From: Ascarosepion bandense | Lineage: Eukaryota > Mollusca > Cephalopoda > Sepiida > Sepiidae | Length of the DNA stretch: 64,000 nt | Direction: 5' to 3' | Assembly (NCBI GenBank): GCA_037127315.1 | Contig: JBBBDQ010001939.1 | Coordinates: 768,501-832,500 of the forward strand | In this document: piece after piece, positions 48,741-61,769 of the stretch | How the letters are laid out: each line of letters starts with the position of its first letter | How positions within the stretch are numbered: the first letter of the stretch is position 1 | Program-made: the position numbers and the translations under genes | Notes under the pieces: model-generated | Databases searched by the model: none | Seen by the model: the letters and a program-made list of their open reading frames with translations, nothing else | Told to the model about the DNA's origin: nothing

Positions 48741-49400
48741 CTAAAAAGAACAAAAACAAGAAATTGCAAATCATGATTAATTATGCAGAGAGAGGACAAA
48801 GAGAAAATCAAATAACAAATCAGTTTTGTCATGTGCCAAATTACCATCCAATTTTTAAGAATTTTTGTTTGAATTTCTAAAATGTTACTATTATAAAATG
48901 AGTACTTGAAGCTAAGTTTTAATAAATAAAATTATCCATTCACTCATATCAACTCACTTCTCATACTCTTTACCTGTATCTTTTAATGTTCTCCCTATCC
49001 TCTTCCATTTATAATGCTCATCCATTTTTTGGTAATTTTTAACATTTGTGGTCGCAAAAAAAAAAAATGTCAAAATGATGTTTTTTTTTTTCTTGACAAC
49101 ATTATTATCTTAAATATCGTCACTTCTTGGCAATGTTTTTTTTAAAATGTAATGATTAGAATTTTAATAAAACCTTAACATATGAAAGTGAATTCGAACA
49201 TTGTTTTATAACTAAATGTTGTACATGGAAAGAAAAATCAGGAATGCACAAAATTGTGTCTTCTCTTATCTTTTACTATCTTTTCCCATAAAGAATTTTA
49301 ATGTATTGCATTTTTTATAATTCTATTTCTACTTGCCTCTCAATGTTTTACTTTTTGTCACAATGGTTAGTCAGCAATAAACATAAGAATGTCTATTCCC

Positions 49401-49401
49401 C

Positions 49402-49448
<47 letters not shown>

Positions 49449-49449
49449 T
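49401..49449. repeat. (GT)n(AT)n microsatellite
   Basis: GT and AT tracts just outside the left end of the Tc1-like element. Confidence 0.9.
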
Positions 49450-49474
49450 CATATTCTAAATCCCAAAAAAGAAA

Positions 49475-51692
49475 AGAATGTTGGTGAAATCCCCAAAACC
49501 AGATCCTATTAATATTAATTTTATTAATATTAAAAATGATCCAGGTGGAAGGCTTGATGTAAATAGTATTATCTATTTAGAGAGCCAAATATGTATATTA
49601 AATAAAATTTCGAATTCTACATATGTTGTATAGCTAAAATAGAAAAATCTCACTTCTTTAACAACAATCAAAAAGCAAAAATATTTCATTTCAAATATGG
49701 TACAAAAATATCAGGAGCTCAAAAACATATCCATACACAGGAAGTTTACATGAAAAAAAAAAAAAAAAAAAAAAAGAGGGGAGATTTAAGAAAGAAAAAA
49801 TTTTTTTAAAACTCTGTTGTCCAGATAGAGATACAAAAGAGGCAGAGAAAGAGATTCAAGACTCGATATTAGAAGGAGACTTTTAGATTAAGGCTGCATT
49901 AAATAAAAAAAAATAAAAATTTAACCCTGTCACAAAAATAGAAGTGGTGGGAGAAAAAAAAAAAAAGGAAAAGAAAAATGTGGTACACAGGAGAAGGGTT
50001 AAAGGAGAAATAAGACAAAAAAATAAAAACATATCTTTGGTAGCCACGGTGATGAATGCCAGTGAAAGGAAGGGAAAGTTATATGAAAAAAGAAAAGGAG
50101 ATAATATATTAAATACTTAGCTGTTAAAAATTTAATAAAAAGTTTTGTTTAGAATATGGCCGAACTATTATAGTGGGTTTAAAATCTACTAATAGAATAA
50201 AAATGAAAATGGGGGTAATATTATAGTAGGTTTAGTGAGAATTTGGCAAATAAAATATATACGCACACACACACATATATATATACACACGTATACATGT
50301 GATTGTGTATGTGCATATATATGCATATACTTTTAAGTCTTTGGGAAATAGAGTGCCTTGATATTTTAATGCTAAGGTTAGCATTAGCTCTTTTAGAGAT
50401 AGTGGTTGCTGTCGCAAATTGATCCTTTTTTGATTCTTTACCAATCCATCTATCTTCCCTTGCAGTAGTTTTCCTAGGCCTGTTAGGTGGTTTCTTGGTT
50501 TCACATTACCCAGTTTCCTCAAGTTTTCTTATAATACTATGAATAAAACTTTTAGATTTCCCCACATTCTTTGAAATATCTCCAACTGAAAGTTTATCTT
50601 CATTAGGTAACTTGACGATCAGTTTTCTAAGTTCCAATGACGTCACAGATTTTTATGTTTACAATGCAAAAGCCATTAAAGAACCAGTGTAATTTAGTAA
50701 AATATCCAATTTTATATTCTTACCCTAAAAAATTTTCAGTAATGCAAAATAATTATTAAATTTTATGGATTTATTTAATTGTTCTGACATCTTTGATCAT
50801 CTATTTTTTTTCAAATGTTATATAATTATTCATATAACTTATCAAAATAAGTTTATTGAGCTTTATATTTTGAAATTATACAATTTACCTTTATATTTTT
50901 TTTTTCCTTGATAAAATGTTCTAGGAAAATAAAGTTATTTCACATTTAGACTTTTTCTTAACATCGATCTGATCTTTATGCTTGCTACTGTATGTACTTG
51001 TAATAATAGAAATGGAATTTTTTGAGATTTACCTTGAAATTTATCCCTAATTTTGTATATCCAAAATTTCCTATAACATTTGTTCCAGTTATTTATTTCA
51101 ACAAAAAAATTTTTTTGGTAATTTTTCAATCAGGGTTTTTGTTTCTAACCCTTCCTTTCAACATTGAAGTCCTAGACAGTCCTTTTCCTTGGTTTCTAAG
51201 GGAATTTTTTATGGCTTACTTCTCAGTTAACCTTCCTCTATTCACTGCTTTGCTCTTTCTTTCCTCTCTGCTCCCCATACCACTTCTATCCCTGCTACAT
51301 GGCCAAATTTTAACTTTTGAACTCTAGGCTCTTTCAAATGAGGTGTTAAGTCTTCTAATATCAGCAAGGGATCTGCCTGCTTTCCTCCTTTCTTACATTC
51401 AAAAATTGTTAATTCCACCCCATTTTAAGTTCCTGTGTATGGATATGTTTTTGGGCTTCTTCTGGTATAAAAATCTAACACATTTGAATTAATAAAGGTT
51501 TTGTTTTCTGCTGTTGCTGATGAAATGGCCATCCAATGGAATTAAATTTCAAAATTTTTGTTTTATTTTTATGAATTTGGCTCTGTAAATAGAACATACT
51601 ATTTACATCAAACCTTCCACTTTGATCAATTTTAATATTAATAAAATTAATATTAATAGGGTTGGGTTTTTGGGATTTACCTATTTGCTCAT
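49475..51692 (-). mobile_element. Tc1-like element with very long inverted repeats
   Basis: The left arm (49,475 to about 50,075) matches the right arm (about 51,147-51,692) in reverse complement. The outer 120 bp are the most similar (shared taatattaattttattaata, ggaaggcttgatgtaaatag versus ggaaggtttgatgtaaatag). Similarity continues inward through tgtgtatggatatgttttt and weaker blocks. The centre carries only a transposase DNA-binding region on the minus strand. It is a deletion derivative; the catalytic domain is missing. Confidence 0.75.
50318..50660 (-). pseudogene. Tc1-like transposase N-terminal DNA-binding domain
   Basis: On the minus strand: TSLELRKLIVKLPNEDKLSV, then GDISKNVGKSKSFIHSIIRK and LEETG, a stop and a frameshift, then RPRKTTAREDRWIGKESKKD and ISKRANANLSIKISRHSISQ. 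This is the paired-like double helix-turn-helix with its RPRKTT (AT-hook-like) linker, as in Tc1 transposases. No DDE residues follow, so it could at most bind the terminal repeats. Confidence 0.85.
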
Positions 51693-51824
51693 CCTTTTGG
51701 ATTTAACATATATATATATAATGGTTACTGTAATGGTTAACGCTCTACATTTGTATCGAGCACTCTTTATAAAAGTAAATGCATGAACAAAAGGTAAATA
51801 AACCTACGAGTTCAACAACTTAGT

Positions 51825-51859
<35 letters not shown>

Positions 51860-51870
51860 CACACACACCT
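51825..51870. repeat. (AT)n/(AC)n microsatellite
   Basis: AT tract running into a short ACAC tract. Confidence 0.9.
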
Positions 51871-52319
51871 ATTTTTACGAAAATTACTTCACTTAGGAAA
51901 AATTGTTATTGGCACTTTTAAACATATAAAAATAAAATAGATCTCTATAAAATTCTCATTTTATCAATAAAGTAATAGAAAAAAAGAAAACAAAGATAAA
52001 AGGAGTGTTAAGAAAAATTTAGGCAGGGAAAGTATTCAAGGACTAGAAAAATGAAATTAGATTCATCATAATCTAAAATAAATCAATGTGCCAGAAAAAT
52101 TTAAGGGTCTATAGGTCATTTTAGGTACGTACAAAATATCGCTAAGAAACAGCATAGTATGAATAAAAAAGTTCATAAACTTAATAAAACTAACTTTTTC
52201 CATCAAAATATTTATATTTTTATTAAGAGGAAAGATCAAAGCAATTTTTAATTATTTTTAAAAATTTTTGAATCTCTGCTAACATTTTCGAAATTTTGAT
52301 AGAAAATGTTGTTTTATTT

Positions 52320-54480
52320 GAGTTAGCGGCTAAAAAAAAAAATTACGCCTTTATTACAATAGGTTACGTGGTAATGCTGATACAACCCACTTTTTTCACA
52401 GTAACAAACACATTAATTTGAAAATTCTCGCAAAAATCAAATAATAGTCAGATTTGAATGAAACTTTCAGTACTCATTCACAAATGAATGAAATTATTTT
52501 TGAAATTATTATTTTTTTAAATTTCTTGGTGAAAATATTTTTTTTTAACTGTTACCCCCCCCTCTACGTAAATCCATGAAATTTTAATAAATTTTAATTA
52601 GCTGTATAAATTTTTTTTATTAGTTATATGCAGGACTCATTGGGGCATATAAATCATCTATGTTTTTTATTCTAAAGTGGACAACCTGGCCGAAAATCTG
52701 CTCCGAAGAGTAAAATAAAAATGCAATAAATCTCTGATATAATTTAATTTGATAAACTTTTAATTGCTGGAATAAATAATAATTATTAAGGACATCATAC
52801 TCTGAAGAAAAAAATTTTTTTCGTTTACTAATAAAATTTTGAAATAATTGTTTTTATTTTTTTTTTTATTATAATAATTCATAAAAGTGTTAAAAATATT
52901 TTAAAAACCTTTTATTAAAACGTTGTTGAATTTCTTCTTACTTAAGAATTGATTATCACATTACCTATCGAAAATTGAAAAGTTTAATAAAAATCATTCA
53001 CCAATTTTACTTTTAAAATAATTAAAAATAATTAAATTTTGGAAATTTTTTATTAAGTACGGTGTTCCATACAGATCGAAACAAGTTTCTGTAGAGGTCG
53101 TATTGTTTTTAGAAGTTAACAAGTCTTTGGATGAATTCCCTTACATCGAAAACTAAACAAACCAAACTTTGATTCTAATTTCATTCTTTTTTTATTAAAT
53201 TAAAATTATTCTAAAAGAAATTTAATTTTTTCAGAAAGCATATTAATAATGTAAGATAAATATGTAATATCTAAACATAAAAATATTTAATATTTCAGAA
53301 AAATATTAATAAATAACAGTTCGGTTATTTTAATTTAATTCTTTCTTTTAAAAGAAATTTAAATTTTTATTCATTCAGAAAGCACATTTTTATTTATTCA
53401 GAAAGCACATTTTTATTTATTCAGAAAGCACATTTTTATTTATTCAGAAAGCACATTTTTATTTATTCAGAAAGCACATTTTTATTTATTCAGAAAGCAC
53501 ATTTTTATTTATTCAGAAAGCACATTTTATTTTTATTTATTCAGAAAGCATATTTTATTTTTATTTATTCAGAAAGCATATTTTATTTTTATTTATTCAG
53601 AAAGCATAGTCTGGCTATAAATCTAAACTAAAATTCTATAAAATGTTATACTTGCTGAAAATATTATGTTAAATTTTTAATTTTACTATTTAGTTAAAAA
53701 ACAACAAAAAAAATTTAAATTTCCAAATATTACGTTTTAAGCTACAAGATTTTTCTGTCACTTACGGCCGCCATCCAAACGTCATTCACACCTGCTACTT
53801 GTCAACACGTAATTTATCGCCTAGATAAGCGCTGACAAGAGGGCTACTGTTTTTAAAGAGTGATTTATTTCGTAAATATCAAGTCAGTAAGCACTTAATA
53901 CTTGTTTGAAATCAGATAAAGGTAGGTTTCAATTATAAAAATCGACTTAAATAACGTGTCAAGGAGGTATATTTTTTTTTTTGCAAGATTTTTAAATCAG
54001 AAATTTAGCTACTGTTTACATAATCTGTCAATTCGTCAATAATGGCGGTAAATTAAAAAAAAAATTTTTTTGCAGTTAAATTTTTGATTCCGAGCAATAT
54101 AATTTCGGTTCGAACTAAACCAGGGTATTTTGCTTATGGTAATTAGTAAATTTAATCTCTTGGCTTTCAATTAAAGGTAAAATTAAAGCTTCAAGAAAAC
54201 GTTTTTATTTTTAAAAATTAAATTTAAATTGAGGTATCGAAAATCGGCAGTGATTTTTTGTACATACCTACATTATTTGTAATACTGTAGGTTTTGGAAG
54301 AAAAGAAAGCATCTATAACACTGAGATTAGTATTGGGTTACTCATAGGAGGGTTTAAAATTACTTAAATTTAAATTATAAAATTAACATTAAAAATAAAA
54401 AATTCAATAATTTAGATTTATGGCGGCATTTGGTTATGAATTCCTTACGTAAATTTAAAAGTAGGCTTTGATTAGGGTAC
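52320..54480. promoter_or_regulatory. CpG-retaining segment in a LETM1 intron; possible promoter
   Basis: CpG dinucleotides are scarce across the window but frequent here, most densely at 53,762-53,845 (six in about 85 bp, including acggccgcc). A good plus-strand donor, aaaggtaggt at 53,927-53,936, follows the densest part. This would fit a non-coding first exon of an unseen plus-strand transcript. No protein frame supports it; an unmethylated enhancer or a recent insertion are alternatives. Confidence 0.35.
53366..53609. repeat. Minisatellite with 23-bp then 28-bp units
   Basis: The cagaaagca core recurs at 53,376 and then every 23 bp to 53,514 (seven units, tttttatttattcagaaagcaca-like), then every 28 bp at 53,542, 53,570 and 53,598, where five extra bases (tttta) are present. 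A lone tttcagaaagcatatt at about 53,229 looks like the ancestral copy. Confidence 0.93.
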
Positions 54481-54963
54481 TTTATTATTTTAATTTTTTC
54501 AACTAAACATAGATTACATCTATCGTAAAGGTTTCTGGGGTGCAGGCTGAGCCTATCAGTTTCCAACTAACTATGGGATTTAGTCCTTCCTTCATTTCCC
54601 AAAATCTTTGGGAAAGAGATTTTAAAAATTTGCCATGTCTGGATTTCCACATTCAAACATTCACTACACTAGCTAGTGAATCTTACATCCACCATTCTTT
54701 GAAATTTTATTACCTCCCAATCCACTTAATTCTTCTCACTGGATAACTGTTTTTATTTCTTCAATTTTATTTATTTATTTTTTAAAATCTCCTTATATCT
54801 TACAAAATAAGTTAAACTCATTTTACTGTCTGATAATGTTTTAGCACCAAAACTTTATAGCTAACAAGTTGCAGTAGGCAATTATTATAATTACCATTAT
54901 ATATATGTGTTGAATTGTGATAATGTTTAGCACCAGGGTTGTTATTCTCATTTGTCAGGACTG

Positions 54964-55010
<47 letters not shown>

Positions 55011-55699
55011 AATTAATAAATATACATATGGGTATACGCACATGTATAAAAATATTATTCAGGTGTTAATAAAACAGTGCTCAATGTAGTAAAACGAGAG
55101 CTATTAATTATATATTAATAAATATTCATATTATTCTACATTGGTGGGCTGACTCAGAATTTTATGCATCACACAGTCATCAGGTGCATATCTCAAACTG
55201 ATATTTTAAGAGATTTGAAGTTAAGTTCATGCAATGTTCATGGAAGTTAAATCTTATGTTACGGTACTATTTTTTTTAATTTATCAAGATCATAATATAA
55301 AGACAAAAATTACTTGTAGATGAAAAAAATCTAAATTAAAATTTAAATAAAAAATAAAAAAGTTCAAGGAGATGAATGCAACGGGGGTAATTCATAATTA
55401 TTATTAATAATAAATATTATTTGCGGGGAAAAAGAAAAAAAGGGAAAAAGCAAGAGAGTGAGAAAGAAACAAACAAATGCATCCATCTATCTCTGAAAAA
55501 CTTAACTGCAACTTTAAATTTGGCTAAAAATTATTGCTCTTTCAGCAATCAAAACATTAACATAATTAAACAAGCACAAAAACCTATTTTATTCTAGAAT
55601 GGATGCCCATGGACAAGAAAAAAATAACTGATTTCTGCATTGCTATGGGAACATATGATTCTGCAAAGGTCTGTGATTTGGTTTGCATTTTTTTTTTTC
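54481..55699. other. Intronic DNA
   Basis: Contains an (AT)n tract at about 54,967-55,005. An open frame of 69 codons at 54,540-54,746 has no recognisable homologue. Nothing else seen. Confidence 0.5.
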
Positions 55700-56710
55700 T
55701 TTTTTACTATGGAATCTAAGGCATATCTTTGAATTAAACAACACCAGACTTTACAAAAGCGATAGATTAATCGTCATCTCTAAAACAACTCCACAACAAA
55801 TGGATAGACTTGTAAACTTCTTAGATGTAACCTTTGACCTGAACAATAGCCTGTACAAACCATATGCTAAAAATTTACACAATCACAAAAAATAACAAAG
55901 AATCAAATCACCACCATCGTATCGTTATTAACTTACATAAATTAATCCAATTTTGTTTATGTACTAACTCTAGTAATAAGGAAGTTGTTGACAACTACAA
56001 AAGTAAATACATTAATGCATTAGAATGAAGTAAACTCAACACTGGTTTAGAATAATCTGTTAAAAAACAAAGTAGGCAAAAATATGCAGAAACTACATAA
56101 ATGTAAGATTAAATGGTTTAACCCACTCTTCAGTCATAATATCCAAACAAACATTGGAAAATTCTTCCTAAATTTAATTCACAAACATTTCTACCATTCA
56201 CCTGCGCTAAAAGAGATTTTCAGCAAAAACAATGTTAGTTATAGTTGCATTAAGAACATAGATAAATATGTTTCACAACATAATAATATATCAAATAAAT
56301 ACTTGGCCTACCTGAATAATAACAGTTACCCTATGACTAATAATAGTGACCTTTCTAAAAATGATTGCAACTGCCGAAAATATAAAACCTGCCCATTAAT
56401 GACCAATGTATATCTGAAAGTATTATTTATAAGGCTTGCATCCATTCAGATGACAATGTTAAATTTTATTTTGGATCCACAGCAAATAAGTGGAAATCTT
56501 GTTTCAAATATGTTGTCTTTAACAATAGTAAATACAGCAAAAGCACTGCTTTATCTATATATTATTGGCAATTAAAAAACAACTCATTTATTACCTGAAA
56601 TATAGTCACTAAAACCAAATCTTAGAATAGAAAAAGTGAGAGATGTAACTTATGTCTTCAGAAAAACTTGCCATCTTAAATCATATAAATAACCCTAATC
56701 TACTTAACAA
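55700..56710 (+). pseudogene. Penelope-like element remnant, second family
   Basis: Plus-strand frames give FLDVTFDLNNSLYKPY (about 55,819-55,866), then IKWFNPLFSHNIQTNIGKFF (about 56,108-56,170), NCRKYKTCPL (about 56,368-56,398), IYKACIHSDDNVKFYFGSTA (about 56,428-56,484), NKWKS and ERCNLCLQKNLPS (about 56,636-56,680). The YK..FYFGST block is the GIY-YIG endonuclease start, preceded by the Cys-rich linker and the end of the RT. This wording differs from the element at 34,870-36,660, so it is a separate Penelope lineage. Frameshifts break it. Confidence 0.85.
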
Positions 56711-56995
56711 AAAGTGAATTAATGATTCCATGTTGCCAAAGAAAAAAAATACTTGAATACTTAAACCCAAATTAATACTGGCAGTGGGGCACTGAAAAGT
56801 TTTCAGCTTAGCCAAGAAAACATGTAAAATGTATTTAAATAGTTATTTTATAGCATTTTGGGAAATGGGTTTGAGTTTTGTTTAACGGCATATCAATCTC
56901 TGTGGGTTATTTAATGCCAAAAAGGTGAGGTTTTAAGGTTTTTTTTCTTTTTTTAATATTAGGTTATAATGAGAAGGTTGATTTAGTCAGATTTT

Positions 56996-57036
56996 AATGA
57001 AAATTTTTTTTTTTAATTTTTTTTTTTTTTTTAGAA
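56996..57036 (+). repeat. T-rich run
   Basis: Nearly pure T tract that precedes an unclassified segment. Confidence 0.8.
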
Positions 57037-57189
57037 AACTGAAAATGTCTTCTAGTTTTGTATTAAAAAAATGCTTTGCTGAGAATAATTTTTTCCTTCA
57101 AAAATGTATTGTTGGTAATATTTTTCCTTCAATTATATTTTTCTATAAAAATCTATTTATATGTATATATTTCTATAAAAGTGTATTTT

Positions 57190-57630
57190 TATACTTTCAT
57201 AGTATTTTGACCCCAGCTTGGGGATTAACTATTTGCCCATAGCTGGGACCCTAACAGGTGCTACCACTTCGGGTCAGAGTGGACCTGGGAACAGCAGTAA
57301 TTAAAAGGTGGTTTCCTGCTTCTCACAACCTCCCAATCAGAGACCTTGCTGCCGGGTGCAGTTTACCGTCATGCCCAGGACCTTGAGAAATGGATTGGGT
57401 TGATAACTTATTTTCCTTTTAAACAGCTTTCTTTTCAATTTTCTCTAACTTTCTTACCTCCTACCTTTCCTTCTTTACACAAAACTTGTTCAACCACTAC
57501 CTCCTTTACTTTTACCCCCATTTCCTCCCCTCTTAATATTATGCAGATTTCTCAGTCAGAAAATGAAACTTATTCCAGCTCAGAAGAGCCAGGATCAGAC
57601 AGATACTACTCTCTGACCTGAGGTAGAATT
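57190..57630 (+). repeat. Unclassified GC-richer segment, likely repeat remnant
   Basis: Contrasts with its AT-rich surroundings: gctgggaccctaacaggtg, cacttcgggtcagagtgg and gctgccgggtgcagtttacc, then a C/T-rich stretch (57,420-57,535). An open frame of 91 codons runs through it but matches nothing I know. It is probably the tail of a retroelement; no second copy was noticed here. Confidence 0.4.
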
Positions 57631-57916
57631 GTGCAATGGTTGTATATACAATCAGAATAATTATGAAATTATTTTATAACATTTATCTCTGTTGGCATTA
57701 TCATCAAGTTTCATAATGCTGTATCCCATACCTTGCTTTTTATATTCAGTTAAGATGTTATTCTTATTCCCAAAGAGTAAAAAAAGGTTCAGTTTAGGAA
57801 AACAACAAAGATCTTTCCATTTAAAACACAGTATATAGAGCAATAAGCAATATTTTATTTACACTTTAAATTATATGGGATGTTGTTTATTGGAGACTTA
57901 GTCATTGTTTCTGCAG

Positions 57917-58232
57917 TAATTCAGTCAGTTAAGTGCCATACGTGAAACAGCTTGGGCGATCATGTCTCGAAAGAGACATGACTGACTGGGCAGAAGATTA
58001 TCCCATAGTAGGTTGCTATTGCTTTCTGCGGTAGATTGGTTGCCAGCCAAGGCTATAGAACCCAATCTGTCCTGTTATTTAACCCATAACTGAAAGGAAG
58101 AGACAGATTAATACCTTTCCCAAGGGTATTTACGTGTAAGTGAATGCAAGGAATTCAACTGGAATTTAAACTCCAGTTGAATTCATTGCATTCACTTACA
58201 CGCAAATACCCTTGGGAAAGGGTATTTGCAGT
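57917..58232 (-). repeat. tRNA-derived SINE with a snap-back end
   Basis: A minus-strand SINE (57,917 to about 58,168) whose head is followed at once by an inverted copy of the same head region (about 58,170-58,232, with ccagttgaattca and acacgcaaatacccttggg). The junction forms a palindrome with arms of about 50 bp. Confidence 0.85.
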
Positions 58233-58932
58233 AATTAGATTTTTATAAAGTTGGAATAGTAGCCTGATCCTCCTCGTTATTAAATGAGCTACGATTGCTG
58301 CCAAGCTGTATTATTTTTTCTGTAACCTTTCTTTAGATGGATTGTTTTACAGGATAAAAAGACAGTTCGAAGAAGAGGGCCCATGCTTTACTCAAAGACA
58401 TTAGTGAACATAAGCATCCTCGTCTGAAACAAACCTAGTTTGCCAACATCATTTTTCATGTCAATAACCATTACATAAGCCTGCACCCCTTAGTGAAAGC
58501 AATCACTCAACCATGGCAATAATTAAATATATTCTTAAGTCCAACATTGAGTGACTCTAGGAAGCTTTCAAGCCTCACCACTAATTCAGTTCTCAACCCA
58601 ATTTCAAACAGTTAACAGAGTTAGATAGGACACCTCCTTAGCTACATTTTGAAATTTTTTTTGAATTTTGGTCCAGTAGAAAAAAGTTACATCAAAATAT
58701 GTGAAGTACAAAAAAGGTGACTAATGCTTTTAATAATAAATCTTATTCTTTATAACTTTTTTCTGTTTAATATTTTTGTAGTGGTTTTCAACATTTAAAT
58801 TCTGATGATATCTTATTTTTGTCAATCAAACTTTGCATATCACTTATTTTATCAGAATTATCAGAATTAATTTTCAGTATTAAATTTATACTGAATAGCA
58901 ATGCCCGGAAAAATCATGGATTACATGGAAAA

Positions 58933-59129
58933 ATGTGTGTATGAAAAGTAATATTCTTAAGATTATAGTAAACCTGGAAAAGTAAAGGACATGATATTCT
59001 TGTGAAGTAAAAAATAAGAAATTTCTTACTTCACTAGAACATTTTCTCTTTTACTTTTCTAGGTTTAATAACTTGTCCTGTTCTTTTCTAGCTTTAATAT
59101 AATCTTAATAATATTACTTTTCATGTGCA
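58933..59129. mobile_element. Hairpin MITE
   Basis: The two halves are inverted copies: atgaaaagtaatatt...aagattata at the left and its complement at the right, with gaagtaa...aagaaatttcttacttcac at the centre. About 197 bp, able to fold along its whole length. It lies 77 nt from the LETM1 linker exon. Confidence 0.75.
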
Positions 59130-59205
59130 ATAGAAGAAATGAACAAGATAATCATCATATTTAAATTTTCTGTCATTTATAAAATAAAATATCAATTATA
59201 CTTAC

Positions 59206-59305
59206 CTTCTTCAGGTTTTACAGCTGCAACTGGTGCCTTGTCAACAAGAACTTCTGCTTTATCTATGATAACGTCTACTTGCTTTGTAGCTATTTCAAGT
59301 GCTTT
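59206..59305 (-). CDS. LETM1: LETM1 exon, variable linker
   Basis: 100 nt coding KALEIATKQVDVIIDKAEVL and VDKAPVAAVKPEE plus one base. It falls in the poorly conserved linker between the two coiled-coil blocks. The frame and flanking splice sites (acceptor ctacag, donor gtaagt) support it more than similarity does. Confidence 0.85.
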
Positions 59306-59509
59306 CTGTAGGAAGTTAAACAGTTGATGGAATTAATTATTGAATATAACAGAGTTAAAAATCAGATTTAAACATTTATTGTAAATTATTTATCATTAAA
59401 AATGGGGAAAAAAATCAGAACTCCTTCCAACCTTCCAACTTGACTACCAAATGATGTAGTTCATAACTCCTAAGTACAAAATATTTTGCATGATAAGTAA
59501 TTTACAAAC

Positions 59510-59659
59510 CTTTTCTTTCTCTTCCTGCTGTTCTTCTGCTTCCAGGTCTTTTCTTTCCTTTTTGATAGCAGCTTCTTCTTGCCGGATCAAATGCAGTTTG
59601 GCTTTATTATCTACTTTCTCCCCAGAAATTTCAGCAATTTTGATCTTTGCTTCTTCAGT
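59510..59659 (-). CDS. LETM1: LETM1 exon, charged helix
   Basis: 50 codons rich in Glu/Lys: TEEAKIKIAEISGEKVDNKA then KLHLIRQEEAAIKKERKDLE. GEKVDNKAKL parallels GEQVDNKAKL of the vertebrate protein. It is predicted to continue as a coiled coil. Acceptor ttctag, donor gtttgt (a weaker form). Confidence 0.94.
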
Positions 59660-60149
59660 CTAGAACAAAAAGTGAAAGTAAAACAATAATGATAATATTT
59701 TTAATATTCAAACACTATTTGATTTTAAATTGCTTTCTTTGAAAGATTCAACATAACAAAAGAAATTAACTTCAAAAATATTAAATAATCTAAAGATTGT
59801 AATAAAAGAAAAAAGAAACAGTAATAACTAATCAAAATAATGAAACAAAGTTCAACAAAAGTAAAGGAAAATAGATAATTTGAAACTATTACATAATATA
59901 TATTAATTAAAATATAAATAAAATTAAAATAATGCTACCAACTGACATATGTAAAATTATATAAAATATATCATGGTAAACAGAATTTATGCCAATCAAG
60001 TGCTCAATATTTGATTAGAGCAATAATTATTGAATCAGAAATAATAAAGTCCAATACTTATCGATATCAACTTTCATAACTTAATTTTTTGAAATTTCTG
60101 AAAATTGAGAAATTACAAAACTGAATTAACATCATTAAATATCAAACTT

Positions 60150-60353
60150 TTTTTTTCTTTTTTTAATCATATCACCCCAAGCAAGGCGGTAATGCCACTG
60201 ATGCGCAGGGGGCTACTTAAGAGTAAAAAGATTGGAAAAGAGAAAGCCGGAAACCACATCCTAAACAGGGAACAAGGGATGAGCCTCTTCACCTGTTCAA
60301 TAGTCGTGGGTGGAGTGTGAACTGGGCGATAGTTTAGTCTATCTACTCCAATT
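60150..60353 (+). repeat. Dispersed repeat B, copy 5
   Basis: Nearly identical to 2,031-2,228 over about 190 bp (atcaccccaagcaaggcg, gccggaaaccacatcctaaa, gtttagtctatctactcca). The similarity of two copies 58 kb apart indicates recent spread. It is in the LETM1 intron before the third exon seen. Confidence 0.85.
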
Positions 60354-60446
60354 AATTTCTGATTTAATAATATAAATTAGAACAAATAGAAAAATGTTCC
60401 TAACTTATTTTGAATTTATTTTAAACTAGTGATCAAACTATTACTA

Positions 60447-61769
<1,323 letters not shown>

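Noticed and set aside
48031..48774. Long open frames made of KKKIE repeats (plus) and FYFFL repeats (minus)
   Set aside because: They are translations of the 15-bp minisatellite; part of the minus frame is the real LETM1 exon read through its donor into the intron.
54540..54746. Plus-strand frame of 69 codons after an AG, possible downstream exon of a CpG-island transcript
   Set aside because: No homologue recognised and no convincing donor; length is within chance expectation.
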